Of a stretch of DNA of 20,591 nucleotides, positions 10,895 to 18,465 are shown piece by piece. The stretch is taken from contig JBGUKB010000160.1 in the NCBI GenBank assembly GCA_045114235.1, forward strand, positions 1 through 20,591. The letters run 5' to 3'. The DNA is from UBA1732 sp045114235. Lineage in GTDB: Bacteria > Verrucomicrobiota > Lentisphaeria > Victivallales > UBA1829. The notes below the pieces were generated by a model. It ran no database searches. It was not told the DNA's origin and was given only the letters and a program-made list of their open reading frames with translations. How positions within the stretch are numbered: the first letter of the stretch is position 1; each line of letters opens with the position of its first letter. Both the position numbers and the translations under genes were made by a program.

Positions 10895-12181
10895 ATGGAA
10901 CAGAACGCATTCGATGTGCTGCGGGAACGCGGCTTTATTTACCAGTGCACCGCCGAAGACGAGGTGCGCGAACTTCTCGGCAAGGAAAAAGTCCTTTTCT
11001 ACGTCGGATTCGACCCGACCGGCAGCAGTCTCCATGTGGGACATCTGCTCCCCGTCATGGCGATGCGCATCATGCAGAAATGCGGCCACACCCCGATCGT
11101 GCTCGTCGGCGGCGCGACCGCCCTCGTCGGCGATCCGTCCGGCAAGTCCACGGCGCGCCCGATCCTCTCGAAGGAGGAAGTGGCGCACAACGTGGAGTGC
11201 CTGAAGTCCCAGCTCCAGCGGTTCATCTCCGTGGACAACGCGATCTTCACGAACAACGCCGACTGGTTCGCGGGCATGCTGTACCTCGACTTCCTGCGTG
11301 ACATCGGCTCCAAGTTCAGCGTGAACCGCATGCTCCAGGCCGAATCCGTGCAGATGCGCCTCAATTCCGAGGTCGGCGTCTCGTTCCTCGAGTTCAACTA
11401 CATGATCCTGCAGGGCTACGATTTCCTGCACCTCTACCGCACTCACGGCTGCCGCCTCCAGCTCGGCGGACAGGACCAGTGGGGCAACATCACCTGCGGC
11501 ACCGAACTGGTCCGCCGCCTCGAACAGAACGCCGTCTACGGCCTCACGATGCCGCTCCTCATGGACAAGGACGGCAACAAGTTCGGCAAGTCCAACGGCC
11601 ACGCCGTCTGGCTCGACGCCGAGCGCTTCAGCACATTCGACTACTACCAGTTCTGGCGCAACACCGACGATTCGCAGGTCGAAAAGCTCATGCTCGGGTT
11701 CACCGCGCTCCCGGTCGACGAGATCAGGCGCCTCTGCGCCCCGGGCGGCAACATCAACCGCGCCAAGGAGATCCTCGCCTACGAGGCTACCGCGCTCGCG
11801 CACGGGAAGGCCGAGGCCGAAAAGGTCTTCTGCGCCGCCGGGACCAAGTTCGGATTCGCCGACGAAGCGGGCGCGATCCCGACCTCCAGCGAAATCGCGA
11901 AGATCGACCTCGCCGCCGTCCGCCGCGTCGCCGCCGCCGACCTCCCGACGTTCAACCTCGAACTCCCCGCCGAGGGCATCAACATCATCACGCTTCTCGT
12001 CCAGGCGGGCCTCTGCAAGACGAACAGCGAGGCGCGCCGTCTGATCCAGGGCGGCGGAGCCTACTGCGGCGACGAACGCATCGCCGGAATCGACCGCGTG
12101 GTCACGGCCGCCGACTTCACCGACGGCGCCCTGATCCTGAAGGCAGGCAAGAAGAACCTCAAGCGGGTGGTCATCGGCTGA
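10895..12181 (+). CDS. tyrS: Tyrosyl-tRNA synthetase
   Basis: Charges tRNA-Tyr with tyrosine in the cytoplasm. The 428 residues are typical of bacterial TyrRS (about 420). The class I catalytic domain has the HIGH-type motif HVGH (47-50) within FDPTGSSLHVGHLLP, the tyrosine/tRNA region GGQDQWGNIT (191-200) and the KMSKS-type loop KFGKS (229-233). The C-terminal part (about 345-425) is an S4-like RNA-binding domain (GLCKTNSEARRLIQGGGAY). AAGGA (10884-10888) sits six bases before the ATG at 10895; the TTG at 10880 is rejected because it precedes that site. XPB follows after 31 bases and is probably on the same mRNA. No T-box leader is present; the leader is only about 30 bases. Confidence 0.97.
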   Translation: MEQNAFDVLRERGFIYQCTAEDEVRELLGKEKVLFYVGFDPTGSSLHVGHLLPVMAMRIMQKCGHTPIVLVGGATALVGDPSGKSTARPILSKEEVAHNVECLKSQLQRFISVDNAIFTNNADWFAGMLYLDFLRDIGSKFSVNRMLQAESVQMRLNSEVGVSFLEFNYMILQGYDFLHLYRTHGCRLQLGGQDQWGNITCGTELVRRLEQNAVYGLTMPLLMDKDGNKFGKSNGHAVWLDAERFSTFDYYQFWRNTDDSQVEKLMLGFTALPVDEIRRLCAPGGNINRAKEILAYEATALAHGKAEAEKVFCAAGTKFGFADEAGAIPTSSEIAKIDLAAVRRVAAADLPTFNLELPAEGINIITLLVQAGLCKTNSEARRLIQGGGAYCGDERIAGIDRVVTAADFTDGALILKAGKKNLKRVVIG

Positions 12182-12212
12182 CCGCGTTTCTGCCCGAATC
12201 GAGGAACGCGGC

Positions 12213-13598
12213 ATGAAGGACAACGGCTGTCTCCTGCGCTTCGACGAAGGCACCATCGTGCTGGAGGGATCCCACGAGGCGGCGGCGCTCGTCATCGACC
12301 TCATGACCGACGATCCGCGCATCGGCGCATGGCGGGCGGAAGCCTGCCGCTACGAGGCGATCATGCGGCGGTTGTACGCGGGCGGGATTCAGCCCGACGA
12401 CCGCGCCCGCGACTACACAGTATTCGGCGCGCCGCTCCGCACGAAGTTCAAACCGATGCCCCACCAGAGCGCCGCACTGTCCGCCTGGCTTGCCGCCAAA
12501 TGCCGCGGCATCGTCGCCATGCCGACGGGCTCGGGCAAGACCTTCCTCGCGTTTCTGGCGATCGCCGCCGTCCGGCGGTCCACGCTGGTCGTGGTGCCGA
12601 CGATCGACCTGTTGCACCAGTGGGCGTCCCAGCTCGAACGTGCCTTCGAGGTGCCGGTCGGCATGCTCGGCGGCGGCAGCAGCGACGTCCGCCAGATCAC
12701 GGTCAGCACCTACGACTCCGCCGTGCTCCGTATGCCCCAGATCGGGAACAAGTTCGGGCTGGCGATCTACGACGAGTGCCATCATCTGCCCGGAGAAGTG
12801 AACCGGCTGTCCGCCTCGCTCTGCCTCGCGCCGTACCGCCTCGGCCTCTCCGCCACGCCGGACACCGGGGACACGTTTCCCGTCATATGCGACCTGATCG
12901 GACAGCCGGTGTACCGGACCGAGATCAATGAACTCGAGGGCGGCGTGCTGTCGCCTTACCGCACCGTACGGCTTCGCCTCGGCCTCACCCCGGAGGAGAC
13001 AGCCGAATACAACGCCGCGCACGGCAAATACGTGGCGTTTCTGCGCGCCAACAACATTCGGTTTCAGGACAATTCCGCCTGGAGCGACTTCATCGCGCTG
13101 TGCGCCCGGCGGCCCGGCGGACGCGAGGCGTACCAGGCGTACCTGCGCCAGCGCGCCATCGCCCGCTGCGGTTCGGCCAAGCTCCGCGAGGTCTGGCGCA
13201 TCATCCGCGAAAACCCGTCCGCACGCACGATCGTATTCACGGCGGACAACGATACCGCGTACCGCATCGGCGAGACGCTCTGCCTGCCCGTGCTGACGCA
13301 CAAGACCAAGGCGGCCGAACGCAAGGACTTTCTCGAACGGTTCCGCCAGGGCGAATACCCGGTGCTCGTCACGAGCAAGGTGCTGAACGAGGGCGTGGAT
13401 GTCCCCGAGGCCAACATCGGCATCGTGGTCTCCGGCAGCGGCTGCACCCGCGAACACGTCCAGCGCCTCGGTCGCATCCTGCGCCGCGCCGAAGGCAAGG
13501 AGGCCGTGCTCTACGAACTCGTGAGCGACGGCACCAGCGAGATGAACGTGAGCGACCGCCGCCGCAAGAACAGCGCGTATTCCCGGAGGTACCGCTGA
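12213..13598 (+). CDS. XPB/Rad25-type superfamily 2 DNA helicase
   Basis: A 461-residue ATP-driven DNA translocase. Motifs are a Q-like PMPHQSAAL (81-89), Walker A MPTGSGKT (103-110), Walker B DECHHLP (187-193), SAT (213-215), TSKVLNEGVDVPEAN (387-401) and motif VI QRLGRILRR (417-425). Between the two RecA lobes, residues about 260-320 form a helical insert in the place of the XPB thumb domain. The N-terminal part (1-78) resembles the damage-recognition region of short XPBs. The protein is the size of archaeal XPB and lacks the long eukaryotic extensions. GAGGAA (12201-12206) precedes the ATG. The next gene encodes the known XPB partner Bax1, overlapping by TGATG, which makes this identification stronger than motifs alone would. 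Confidence 0.88.
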   Translation: MKDNGCLLRFDEGTIVLEGSHEAAALVIDLMTDDPRIGAWRAEACRYEAIMRRLYAGGIQPDDRARDYTVFGAPLRTKFKPMPHQSAALSAWLAAKCRGIVAMPTGSGKTFLAFLAIAAVRRSTLVVVPTIDLLHQWASQLERAFEVPVGMLGGGSSDVRQITVSTYDSAVLRMPQIGNKFGLAIYDECHHLPGEVNRLSASLCLAPYRLGLSATPDTGDTFPVICDLIGQPVYRTEINELEGGVLSPYRTVRLRLGLTPEETAEYNAAHGKYVAFLRANNIRFQDNSAWSDFIALCARRPGGREAYQAYLRQRAIARCGSAKLREVWRIIRENPSARTIVFTADNDTAYRIGETLCLPVLTHKTKAAERKDFLERFRQGEYPVLVTSKVLNEGVDVPEANIGIVVSGSGCTREHVQRLGRILRRAEGKEAVLYELVSDGTSEMNVSDRRRKNSAYSRRYR

Positions 13599-14821
13599 TG
13601 CTCACGAAGGACCTCATCCGCGCCCGGCTCTCCGGCGAGTCCATCAAACCGCAGTTCGTCAAAACGGACGACCCGGAGATCCTGCGCTACGCCGAGGCGC
13701 TGATCCTGCTCTACGGCGAGGGAACGGGTGCGACCGCCGCCGAACTCGACGAATCCGCCGCCGCGCTCGCCGCCGCGTTCCGCGACAAGAAGCTCGCCGA
13801 AGGACTGCATAAGACCGTGCGCGACCGCGCCGAGTTCTCCCTTCCCGCCGACTGCGACTATCCCGCCGCACGCGTCGAACTCTTTCGCGGGACCGCCGCG
13901 CTGATCCGTTCGGGACGCGCGCCCGAATCGCTCGACGATGTGCGGACCGCCGTGTTCGCCTCGGTCCCGAATGCCGCCGAAACGTTCGGGCAGGGGATCT
14001 ACTGCGACCTGCCGGAGTGCGAACGCCTCCTGCCGATGAAGAAGATGCTGGTGCGCGAGGTGCCGGAACGCTACAACGTCTCGCTCGTTCAGTCGCTCCT
14101 GCTCTTCGCCTCGAAACTGACCGTGACGATCCCGGCGAAATCGGAACCGGCGTTCCTGCGCCGCCTCTTCCGCTACATGAAGTTCTTTCGGCTGCTCTTC
14201 ACCGCCGAAATGACCGGGAAAGACGCGATCCGCCTCACGTTCGACGGCCCCGCGAGCGTGCTGGAGCACAGCGCGAAATACGGACTCCAGATCGCATCGT
14301 TCTTCCCCGCCGTCTGCCAGCTCCCGCAATGGAGCATCGCCGCTGAGGTCATGTGGAAGGAACATTACCGCAAGCTCAAGCTCGACGAATCCGGCGGCCT
14401 CGTGAGCCATTACGCCAACTTCACCGCCTACCAGCCGGAGGAGATCCGCATGTTCTCCGATTATTTCCGCACCACGCAGACCGGCTGGACGCTCGACGAC
14501 ATGCCCGGCTGGATCCCGCTCGGCGGACAGGCGCTGCTGTTCCCGGATTTCGTGTTCCGCGACGGCTCCGGCCGCGAATACCCGATGGAACTGTTCCATA
14601 TGTGGCACGCGGGGCAGCTCGAACAGCGCCTGAAATGGTGCGAGGAACACCCCGACCGCGATCTCCTGCTCGGCGTAGACCGGTCCCTGCTGAAGAAGGA
14701 CGGCGTGCTGAAGGAACGCCTTGAGGCGAGCAGGTATTTCCAGACGCACGGATTCCTGTTCCGCGACTTCCCCGGCGTGGACAAAGTCACGAAACTGCTG
14801 GATTCCCTCGCTCTCGCCTGA
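13598..14821 (+). CDS. Bax1-like (DUF790) XPB-associated nuclease
   Basis: A 407-residue protein matching the DUF790/Bax1 layout. Its N-terminus MLTKDLIRARLSGESIKPQFV is characteristic of the family. The central part (about 130-300) is helical, including QGIYCDLPECERL and a YNVSLVQSLLLFAS helix. The C-terminal nuclease-like domain has FPDFVF (315-320) and YPMELFHMWHAGQLEQRL (328-345), where archaeal homologues show a PDF plus VEIVGFWTPEYL pattern. Asp317 and Glu331 are the likely metal ligands. Archaeal Bax1 binds XPB and cuts DNA near bubbles. The start is ATG 13598, sharing one base with the helicase stop, with GGAGGT (13584-13589) eight bases ahead. Overlap and order imply a stoichiometric complex. 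The phosphomutase gene converges from the other side. Confidence 0.85.
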   Translation: MLTKDLIRARLSGESIKPQFVKTDDPEILRYAEALILLYGEGTGATAAELDESAAALAAAFRDKKLAEGLHKTVRDRAEFSLPADCDYPAARVELFRGTAALIRSGRAPESLDDVRTAVFASVPNAAETFGQGIYCDLPECERLLPMKKMLVREVPERYNVSLVQSLLLFASKLTVTIPAKSEPAFLRRLFRYMKFFRLLFTAEMTGKDAIRLTFDGPASVLEHSAKYGLQIASFFPAVCQLPQWSIAAEVMWKEHYRKLKLDESGGLVSHYANFTAYQPEEIRMFSDYFRTTQTGWTLDDMPGWIPLGGQALLFPDFVFRDGSGREYPMELFHMWHAGQLEQRLKWCEEHPDRDLLLGVDRSLLKKDGVLKERLEASRYFQTHGFLFRDFPGVDKVTKLLDSLALA

Positions 14822-14845
14822 TCCCTCTCTCCTCGTTTCTCCCAC

Positions 14846-14882
14846 AAAAAACGGGACCGTGCATTCTATCTGCACAGTCCCG
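14846..14882 (-). terminator. Intrinsic terminator of the phosphomutase gene
   Basis: On the minus strand a 12-bp stem (arms 14871-14882 and 14852-14863, with one G-U pair) and a 7-base loop are followed by six T (14846-14851). It begins 26 bases after the stop codon. The plus-strand form has a C-A mismatch and no T-run, so the helicase/Bax1 operon shows no clear terminator of its own here. Confidence 0.88.
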
Positions 14883-14908
14883 GATGTAATCGAGCGTGAG
14901 CGTATCGC

Positions 14909-16234
14909 TCAGGAACGGATCACGGCGAGGAGTTCGTCGCGCTTGGCTTCCATGGTGGCCTTGTCCTTGGCCTCGACGATAAGGCGGAGGAGCGGCTCGG
15001 TGTTGGAGGAACGGATATTGAACCACCAGTCGGAATACTCCACGCTGATGCCGTCGAGCTCGAACATGCGGCCGTCGGCGTATTTGCTGCGGATCTTGTC
15101 GAGGATGGGCTTGACGTCGGCGACCTTGGAGTTGATCTCGCCGCTCTGGTAGTATTTCTTGAGGGGCTTCACGAGCTCGCTGACCTGTTTTTTCGACTTG
15201 CAGATCAGGTTCGCGAGTTTGATGATGGCGAGCCCCTGGGACTCCGCCACGTAGTTTTCGCGGAAGTAGTAGTGGCCGGAGAGCTCGCCCGCCATGACCG
15301 CGTTTTCCTTGCGCATCTGGTTCTTGATGAAGGCGTGCCCGACGCGGGACATACTGGGCTTGCCGCCGTTGTCGCGGATGGCTTCGCGGACGGCCCAGCT
15401 GCTGCGCAGGTCGTAGAGGATGGTGGCGCTGCCGCAGCCCGGCTCGCCGAGGATGTCCATGGCGATCAGCGCGGTGAAGAGGTCCATCGGGATGATCTCG
15501 CCCTTGTCGTCGATGAAGCCGCAGCGGTCCGCGTCGCCGTCGAACGCCGCGCCGAAGTCGGCGCCGACCTCGACGACTTTCTTGCGGATGGCGTCGAGCG
15601 TGCTGGTCTGGAGCGGGTTGGCGAGGTGGTTCGGGAACGTGCCGTCGAGCGTGTCGTACATCGGAATGACCTCGAAGAAATCCTTGATCCCGGCGAATTC
15701 ATAGAGCCCCATGGCGTTCGCGTAGTCCACCACGACTTTGAGCTTGTGGTCCATCTTCGCATAGGAACGCAGGAATTTCGTGTATTCCGGGGCGATGTCG
15801 TACTGCGTGACCGTGCCCTGTTTCTCCGCGGCGGGGAAGTTGTCCGCTTCGACGAGCATCTGGATGTCCGCGATGCCGGTGTCGCCGCTGATCGGGACCG
15901 CCTGTGCCTTGCAGAGCTTGAAGCCGTTCCATTCGCCCGGATTGTGCGACGCCGTGATCATCACGCTGCCGTCAGCGCCGAGGAAGCCGTTGGCATGGTA
16001 GGACATCGGGGTGGAGCAGAGGCCGATGTCGATCACGTCCGCGCCCTGTTTCGTGATGCCGCGGGTGAGGCCCTCGAACAACGGGGCGGAGTGCGGACGC
16101 ATGTCGCGCCCCACGACGATCTTTTTCGCGCCGGTGAAGACGACGAATGCGCGCCCGATCTTTTCCGCGAGATCTGCGTCGATTTGCTCCGGGTAAATGC
16201 CGCGGATGTCGTAGGCTTTGAAAATTCCAGACAT
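14909..16234 (-). CDS. manB: Phosphomannomutase / phosphoglucomutase
   Basis: Interconverts hexose 6- and 1-phosphates (mannose and/or glucose) through a phosphoserine, supplying nucleotide-sugar precursors. The 441 residues hold all four alpha-D-phosphohexomutase signatures: TASHNP (94-99, catalytic Ser96), DGDADR (232-237, magnesium loop), GELSGHYYF (316-324, sugar-specificity loop) and RSSNTEP (408-414, phosphate-binding). GELSGHYYF fits the dual PMM/PGM subgroup rather than glucosamine mutase. The start is ATG 16234 with GAGGAG six bases ahead, giving the usual MSGIFKAYDIRG N-terminus. An in-frame ATG at 16315 lies almost at the transcription start and is rejected. It is monocistronic, divergent from pckG and convergent with Bax1. 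The exact substrate preference cannot be read from the sequence. Confidence 0.94.
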   Translation of the reverse strand: MSGIFKAYDIRGIYPEQIDADLAEKIGRAFVVFTGAKKIVVGRDMRPHSAPLFEGLTRGITKQGADVIDIGLCSTPMSYHANGFLGADGSVMITASHNPGEWNGFKLCKAQAVPISGDTGIADIQMLVEADNFPAAEKQGTVTQYDIAPEYTKFLRSYAKMDHKLKVVVDYANAMGLYEFAGIKDFFEVIPMYDTLDGTFPNHLANPLQTSTLDAIRKKVVEVGADFGAAFDGDADRCGFIDDKGEIIPMDLFTALIAMDILGEPGCGSATILYDLRSSWAVREAIRDNGGKPSMSRVGHAFIKNQMRKENAVMAGELSGHYYFRENYVAESQGLAIIKLANLICKSKKQVSELVKPLKKYYQSGEINSKVADVKPILDKIRSKYADGRMFELDGISVEYSDWWFNIRSSNTEPLLRLIVEAKDKATMEAKRDELLAVIRS

Positions 16235-16325
16235 GGCTATGCTCCTCAAAAATAGTTGAATATGTGTGCAGAAACGGCCGTTTCGCGCTTCAGAAAAACA
16301 GCGCGTTCCGGGCATTCAAACAATA

Positions 16326-16354
16326 AACATATCATGCGAAAGGCGGAAAGTCAA
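16326..16354 (-). promoter_or_regulatory. Promoter of the phosphomutase gene
   Basis: On the minus strand TTGACT (16349-16354), a 17-base spacer, then TATGTT (16326-16331), with TGA just before the -10 (extended -10). The leader to the ATG at 16234 is about 85 bases. The gap 16235-16534 holds this promoter, the divergent pckG promoter and no open frame of note. Confidence 0.72.
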
Positions 16355-16438
16355 TCCGAAAAATGAAAAAAGGCTTGAGAAACGGCATTCTTGTGTGAAG
16401 TCTGACTCGATTTTTTCCGAAACAATAACGTTTTTATC

Positions 16439-16467
16439 TTGATTTCAGCGGCTTTTGAGTGTATATT
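16439..16467 (+). promoter_or_regulatory. pckG promoter
   Basis: TTGATT (16439-16444), a 17-base spacer, then TATATT (16462-16467), followed by a second AT-rich TATATAG. The predicted leader of about 60 bases is rich in A and C and almost free of G until the AGGGA ribosome-binding site (16522-16526), so it is probably unstructured. Confidence 0.72.
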
Positions 16468-16534
16468 ATATAGATTTACCAAAACGACTCAACCAACCAT
16501 TCCTAACAACCCCAAAACCACAGGGAAATCAACT

Positions 16535-18361
16535 ATGAAAGAACTCAATGCCGCTCCCAATGCGCCGAAGCTGGTCGCATGGGTGAAAGAATGGGCCACC
16601 CTCTGCGAACCCGATGCCATCTACTGGTGCGACGGTTCCCGCGAAGAGTATGACCGCCTCTGCAACGAAATGGTCGAATCCGGCCTCGCGATCCGCCTCA
16701 ACCCGGTGAAGCGCCCGAACTGCCTCCTGTTCCGCTCCGATCCGTCCGACGTCGCCCGCGTCGAAGCCCGCACCTTCATCGCCTCCAAGACGAAGGAAGA
16801 CGCCGGCCCGACCAACAACTGGATCGACCCGGTCGAACTGAAGAAGACCCTCCGCGGCCTCTACAAGGGTTGCATGCACGGCCGCACCATGTACGTCATT
16901 CCGTTCTCCATGGGCCCCGTCGGCTCCCCGATCGCGAAGATCGGCGTTGAGATCACCGACTCCCCGTACGTCGTCGCGAACATGGAGATCATGACCCGCG
17001 TCGGCACGAAGGTCCTCGATGTCCTCAAGGACGGCGAGTTCGTCCCCTGCATCCACTCCGTCGGCAAGCCGCTTGAAAACGGCGCGAAGGACAACGGCGT
17101 CTGGCCGTGCGCCCCGCTCGACAAGAAGTACATCGCGCAGTTCCCCGAGACCCGCGAGATCTGGTCCTATGGCAGCGGTTACGGCGGAAACGCCCTGCTC
17201 GGCAAGAAGTGCCTCGCGCTCCGCATCGCCTCCGTCCAGGCCCGCGATGAAGGCTGGATGGCCGAGCACATGCTCATCCTGAAGCTTACGCGCGAATCCG
17301 ACGGCAAAGTCAAATATATCACCGGCGCGTTCCCGTCCGCCTGCGGCAAGACCAACCTCGCCATGCTCATCCCGACCATCAAGGGCTGGAAGGTCGAGAC
17401 CGTCGGCGACGATATCTCCTGGATGAAGTTCGGCGCGGACGGCCAGCTCTACGCCATCAACCCGGAAGCCGGTTTCTTCGGCGTCGCGCCCGGCACCAGC
17501 ATGCAGTCCAACCCGAACGCCATGCTCTCCTGCGCCAAGGACACCATCTTCACGAACGTCGCCCTCACAGATGACGGCGATGTCTGGTGGGAAGGCATCG
17601 GCTACGATGCTCCCGCGCACCTCATCGACTGGAAGGGCCAGGATTGGAAGCCCGGTCAGGTCGACGCCGACGGCAAACCCGTCAAGGCCGCCCACCCGAA
17701 CGCCCGCTTCACCGCCCGCGCCTGCAACTGCCCCGCCATCGCCGCCAACTGGGAAGCCCCTGCCGGCGTTCCGATCGCCGCGTTCCTCTTCGGCGGCCGC
17801 CGTCCCAGCACGCTCCCGCTCGTCTACCAGTCCAAGAACTGGGAACACGGCGTGTTCATCGGCTCCACGGTCGGTTCCGAAGTGACCGCCGCCGCCCTCG
17901 ATGTGAAGGCCGGCACCGTCCGCCGCGACCCGTTCGCCATGCTGCCGTTCTGCGGCTACAACATGGGCGACTACTTCAAGCACTGGCTTGAGATCGGCAA
18001 GAAGGAAGGCGCCAAGCTGCCGAAGATCTTCTGCGTGAACTGGTTCCGCAAGACCGCCGACGGCAAGTGGCTCTGGCCCGGCTACGGCGACAACAGCCGC
18101 GTCCTCAAATGGATCTTCGAGCGCTGCGACGGCGAAGGCAAGGCCGATGAGACCCCGATCGGGTACGTCCCGGCTCTGGACGCCATCGACCGCACCGGCA
18201 CCGATGTGACCGAAGACGACATGAAGCAGCTTCTCGCCATCGACAAGGAAGGCTGGAAGAAGGAACTCGAGACCATCTCCGAGCACTATGCCAAGTTCGA
18301 CCGTCTCCCGGCCGAGCTCGAGGCGCAGCGCAAGGCCCTCGAAGAACGCTTCAGCAAGTAA
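16535..18361 (+). CDS. pckG: Phosphoenolpyruvate carboxykinase (GTP)
   Basis: Converts oxaloacetate and GTP to PEP, CO2 and GDP, or the reverse; in fermenting anaerobes the carboxylating direction toward succinate is common. The 608 residues match GTP-type PEPCK (about 600). Motifs are RTMYVIPFSMGPVGSP (117-132, substrate loop), the P-loop FPSACGKTNLAM (266-277) with the reactive Cys270 typical of GTP enzymes, the metal site VGDDISWMKF (290-299), INPEAGFFGVAPGTS (308-322), FLFGGRRP (417-424) and NWFRKTADGKWLWPGYGDN (502-520), which contains guanine-binding aromatic residues. AGGGA sits eight bases before ATG 16535. An upstream in-frame TTG lies in the -35 box and is rejected. It has its own strong promoter and terminator. 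The codons are very uniformly C-ending, as for a highly expressed gene. Confidence 0.97.
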   Translation: MKELNAAPNAPKLVAWVKEWATLCEPDAIYWCDGSREEYDRLCNEMVESGLAIRLNPVKRPNCLLFRSDPSDVARVEARTFIASKTKEDAGPTNNWIDPVELKKTLRGLYKGCMHGRTMYVIPFSMGPVGSPIAKIGVEITDSPYVVANMEIMTRVGTKVLDVLKDGEFVPCIHSVGKPLENGAKDNGVWPCAPLDKKYIAQFPETREIWSYGSGYGGNALLGKKCLALRIASVQARDEGWMAEHMLILKLTRESDGKVKYITGAFPSACGKTNLAMLIPTIKGWKVETVGDDISWMKFGADGQLYAINPEAGFFGVAPGTSMQSNPNAMLSCAKDTIFTNVALTDDGDVWWEGIGYDAPAHLIDWKGQDWKPGQVDADGKPVKAAHPNARFTARACNCPAIAANWEAPAGVPIAAFLFGGRRPSTLPLVYQSKNWEHGVFIGSTVGSEVTAAALDVKAGTVRRDPFAMLPFCGYNMGDYFKHWLEIGKKEGAKLPKIFCVNWFRKTADGKWLWPGYGDNSRVLKWIFERCDGEGKADETPIGYVPALDAIDRTGTDVTEDDMKQLLAIDKEGWKKELETISEHYAKFDRLPAELEAQRKALEERFSK

Positions 18362-18377
18362 TCTGAACGATCGCTTC

Positions 18378-18414
18378 AAGTCCGCGGTGCGTCAAAAACA
18401 CCGCGGGCTTTTTT
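18378..18414 (+). terminator. Intrinsic terminator after pckG
   Basis: A 12-bp stem (18378-18389 with 18399-18410, including one U-G pair; core CCGCGGTG/CACCGCGG), a 9-base loop, then six T (18409-18414). It is 17 bases past the stop codon. No convincing promoter is visible between it and pepF, so pepF may depend on partial readthrough or a promoter I cannot see. Confidence 0.9.
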
Positions 18415-18465
18415 GTTCTGTTTGAACTCGGACCAAGTGAATTGACGCGAAAGGAACCGGTATCC

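Noticed and set aside
10853..12322. 489-codon minus-strand frame across tyrS
   Set aside because: Shadow frame. tyrS on the plus strand has all class I synthetase motifs, a promoter and a ribosome-binding site.
14897..14911. Small inverted repeat TGAGCG-TAT-CGCTCA at the phosphomutase stop codon
   Set aside because: A short stem without a T-run; the real terminator is the 12-bp hairpin at 14846-14882.
16529..18379. 616-codon minus-strand frame covering all of pckG
   Set aside because: It arises from the uniform C-ending codons of pckG. The product is low-complexity in appearance, and its start lies in the pckG terminator region without a promoter.
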